Made by a program: the position numbers and the translations under genes. DNA of 64,000 nucleotides, taken from contig NZ_FYAS01000007.1 in NCBI RefSeq assembly GCF_900185715.1, forward strand, positions 124,001 through 188,000, given 5' to 3'. The stretch comes from Allobosea sp. CS1GBMeth4 (GTDB taxonomy: Bacteria; Pseudomonadota; Alphaproteobacteria; Rhizobiales; Beijerinckiaceae). This document shows, piece after piece, positions 61,780 to 64,000 of the stretch (positions are counted from its first letter, which is position 1; each line of letters opens with the position of its first letter). The notes under the pieces were generated by a model. That model searched no databases. It was not told the origin of the DNA and was given only the letters and a program-made list of their open reading frames with translations.

Positions 61780-62919
61780 TCAGCCCACGGTGACCCGCCC
61801 GCGCACGATCCTGAGCGCCAGCGAACCGTTCTTCAGCGCCAGGGCCTTTTCGCCGAAGAGCTCGCGGCGCCAGCCCTTGAGGGCCGGCACGTCGGCCTCG
61901 TCATTGGCGGCGATCTCCTCGAGATCGTCGCTGGAGGCGATGATCTTCGGCGCGACGCGCTCGGCGTCGGCAGTCGCCTTGAGCAGCACCTTGAGCAGGT
62001 CGAGCACGGCGCCGTTGCCGGGGCGCCCGCGCTCGCGCTCGATCCGGGGCAGGCTGCGCGGGTCGAGCGCCAGGGCGCGCTCGACCGCGGCCAGGACCTC
62101 GCCGCCCGCGCGCGAGCGCTCGAAGCCGTTCGGCACCGAACGCAGCTCGCCGAGCGCCTCGGCCGAGCGTGGCGCGCGCTGGACGATGTCCATCAGCGCG
62201 TCGTCCTTGAGCACCCGCTGGCGCGGCACGTCGCGCTGCTGCGCCTCGCGCTCGCGCCAGGCGGCGAGCTCCATCAGCACCGCCAGCTCCTTCGGCTTGC
62301 GCAGGCGCCCCTTGAGCCGCTGCCAGGCGTTCTCCGGCTTGACCTCGTAGGTCGCGGGCGAGTTCAGCACCGCCATCTCCTCGGCGACCCAGCTCGCGCG
62401 GCCGCTCCGCTCGAGGTCGGCCTTCAGAGCCAGGTAGATATCGCGCAGATGGGTGACGTCGGATTCGGCATAGACCAGCTGCGCCTCGCTGAGCGGGCGG
62501 CGCGACCAGTCGGTGAAGCGCGAGGACTTGTCGATGCGCGCCTTGGCGAGATCGTTCACCAGCTGCTCGTAGCCGACCGAATCGCCGAAGCCGCAGACCA
62601 TCGCCGCGACCTGGGTGTCGAACAGCGGCGTCGGCAGGATGCGGCCCAGCATCCAGACGATCTCGAGATCCTGCCGCGCGGCATGGAAGACCTTGACCAC
62701 GTTCTGGTCGCCCATCAGCGCCATGAACGGGGCGATGTCGAGTCCCTCGGCCAGCGGGTCGACCATCACGGCCTCGTCGGGAGAGGCGATCTGGATCAGG
62801 CAGAGCTTCGGGTAATAGGTCGTCTCGCGCAGGAACTCGGTGTCGACGGTGACGAAGGGATGCGCGGCGAGGCGGGAGCAGGTGGCGGCCAGCTCTTCGG
62901 TCGTGGTGATCAGGTCCAT
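61780..62919 (-). CDS. rnd: ribonuclease D
   Basis: The 379-residue protein has the DEDD exonuclease motifs: D and E in [37 protein letters not shown], and [20 protein letters not shown] domains follow (about 205-370, [27 protein letters not shown]). It trims the 3' ends of tRNA precursors. The ATG at 62919 removes a 19-residue extension without family match. It converges with ppx and is divergent from aspS. Confidence 0.94.
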   Translation of the reverse strand: MDLITTTEELAATCSRLAAHPFVTVDTEFLRETTYYPKLCLIQIASPDEAVMVDPLAEGLDIAPFMALMGDQNVVKVFHAARQDLEIVWMLGRILPTPLFDTQVAAMVCGFGDSVGYEQLVNDLAKARIDKSSRFTDWSRRPLSEAQLVYAESDVTHLRDIYLALKADLERSGRASWVAEEMAVLNSPATYEVKPENAWQRLKGRLRKPKELAVLMELAAWREREAQQRDVPRQRVLKDDALMDIVQRAPRSAEALGELRSVPNGFERSRAGGEVLAAVERALALDPRSLPRIERERGRPGNGAVLDLLKVLLKATADAERVAPKIIASSDDLEEIAANDEADVPALKGWRRELFGEKALALKNGSLALRIVRGRVTVG

Positions 62920-63054
62920 GAGGCGCGCTCTTAGCAGATGAACGAGCGCCATGTCGCGGGTGTTCTTGACAAGCAAGCCCTGCGCGTGTGGTTACGGCGC
63001 GACATCGCCTGCGTGCCCGACCGCGGCCGCATCGACGCCCGGAAAGCTGGACCC

Positions 63055-64000
63055 GTGACCTTGCATCGCTACCGTTCCCACACCTGCGGCGCGCTCCGCG
63101 AGAGCGACATCGGCGCCTCCGTGCGCCTCTCCGGCTGGTGCCATCGCATCCGCGACCATGGCGGCGTGCTGTTCATCGACCTGCGCGATCATTACGGCCT
63201 GACCCAGGTCGTGGTCGACCCGGATTCGCCCGCTTTCGCCGATGCCGAGAAGGCCCGCTCGGAATGGGTCATCCGCATCGACGGCAAGGTGAAGCCGCGC
63301 CTCGCCGGCACGGAGAACGCCAACCTCGCCACCGGCGCGGTCGAAGTCTTCGCCACCGCGCTGGAGGTGCTGGGCCCGGCGGCGGAGCTGCCGCTGCCGG
63401 TGTTCGGTGATCTCGAATATCCCGAGGACACCCGCCTCAAATATCGCTTCCTCGACCTGCGCCGCGACAAGCTGCACAGCAACATCATGCTGCGCACCAA
63501 GGTGATCGACTCGCTGCGCCAGCGCATGAAGGCGTCCGGCTTCTCCGAATTCCAGACGCCGATCCTGACGGCGTCCTCGCCCGAGGGCGCGCGCGACTTC
63601 CTGGTGCCGAGCCGCCTGCATCCGGGCAAGTTCTACGCCCTGCCGCAGGCGCCGCAGCAGTACAAGCAGCTCCTGATGATGGCGGGCTTCGACCGCTATT
63701 TCCAGATCGCGCCCTGCTTCCGCGACGAGGATCCGCGCGCCGACCGGCTGCCGGGCGAGTTCTACCAGCTCGACGTCGAGATGAGCTTCGTCGAGCAGGA
63801 GGACGTCTTCGCCACCATGGAGCCGGTGATCGCCGGCGTGTTCGAGGAGTTCGCCGGCGAGCGCAAGGTCGCGCGCGACTGGCCGCGCATCCCCTATGCG
63901 GAGGCGCTTCGCAAATACGGGTCCGACAAGCCGGACCTGCGCAATCCTCTCATCATGCAGGACGTCTCCGAGCATTTCCGCGGCTCGGGCTTCAAGGTCT
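63055..64000 (+). CDS. aspS: aspartyl-tRNA synthetase, N-terminal part
   Basis: The reading frame runs off the right edge after 315 residues. It begins [53 protein letters not shown], the anticodon-binding OB fold of bacterial-type AspRS. Then come class II motif 2 [34 protein letters not shown] and [18 protein letters not shown]. The start is either GTG at 63055 or TTG at 63061; related proteins often begin MHRYR, which fits TTG. In bacteria using GatCAB it may be nondiscriminating, charging tRNA(Asn) as well. Confidence 0.93.
   Translation, partial: MTLHRYRSHTCGALRESDIGASVRLSGWCHRIRDHGGVLFIDLRDHYGLTQVVVDPDSPAFADAEKARSEWVIRIDGKVKPRLAGTENANLATGAVEVFATALEVLGPAAELPLPVFGDLEYPEDTRLKYRFLDLRRDKLHSNIMLRTKVIDSLRQRMKASGFSEFQTPILTASSPEGARDFLVPSRLHPGKFYALPQAPQQYKQLLMMAGFDRYFQIAPCFRDEDPRADRLPGEFYQLDVEMSFVEQEDVFATMEPVIAGVFEEFAGERKVARDWPRIPYAEALRKYGSDKPDLRNPLIMQDVSEHFRGSGFKV

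Overview
The window is high-GC chromosomal DNA of an alphaproteobacterium, most likely a Hyphomicrobiales member near Bosea. This is inferred from the protein families, the gene order purN-purM / pgsA-like / perM / hda / ppk-ppx / rnd / aspS, a small RNA with the alpha-r8/MmgR core motif, and many dispersed palindromic repeats. I see no tRNA or rRNA gene, insertion sequence, integrase, prophage module or CRISPR array. About 59 protein genes are supported, two of them cut by the window edges.

Layout. 1-5.3 kb: the end of a class II aldolase, a MocR regulator divergent from a PaiB-like flavin protein, and a diaminopropionate ammonia-lyase/GST pair divergent from an Lrp-type regulator. 5.5-12.4 kb: a carbohydrate module with two ABC permeases, a binding protein, an unusually long class II aldolase, a PfkB kinase and a divergent DeoR regulator; the ATPase is missing. 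12.4-13.0 kb: free methionine sulfoxide reductase. 13.4-24.6 kb: the most interesting region, a catabolic island with a TRAP transporter, amidohydrolase, DRL/SAF oxidoreductase, cyclase, GntR regulator, hydroxyacid dehydrogenase, enoyl-CoA hydratase, CoA-transferase and an ApnO-like dehydrogenase. Three similar palindromes (near 17.4, 19.7 and 23.6 kb) lie in its promoter regions and may be the GntR operators.

24.9-28.6 kb: a flavin-type oxidoreductase, then a ModE-like regulator and modABC with a clear Mo-box before modA. 28.8-28.9 kb: the small RNA on the minus strand. 29.3-34.3 kb: mercaptopyruvate sulfurtransferase, AlaX editing protein, SDR, AAC(3)-like acetyltransferase and photolyase. 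34.5-35.0 kb: an orphan VgrG-tail-like beta-helix protein. 35.1-39.6 kb: an RND pump and its adaptor. 39.8-52.1 kb: gatB, two GNATs, GSTs, small secreted proteins, ndk, an OmpV/MipA porin, an orphan molybdopterin oxidoreductase, a WYL regulator and a MerR/carboxymuconolactone decarboxylase/beta-propeller cluster. 52.2-64 kb: housekeeping genes for purine synthesis, phospholipid synthesis, replication control, fatty acid desaturation, polyphosphate turnover, RNase D and aspartyl-tRNA synthetase.

Inverted-repeat elements of three sequence types sit between genes, mostly where two genes converge. They probably act as transcript ends or mRNA stabilisers. Start sites were moved inward from the longest reading frame wherever a ribosome binding site, signal peptide, operon overlap or family length supported it.
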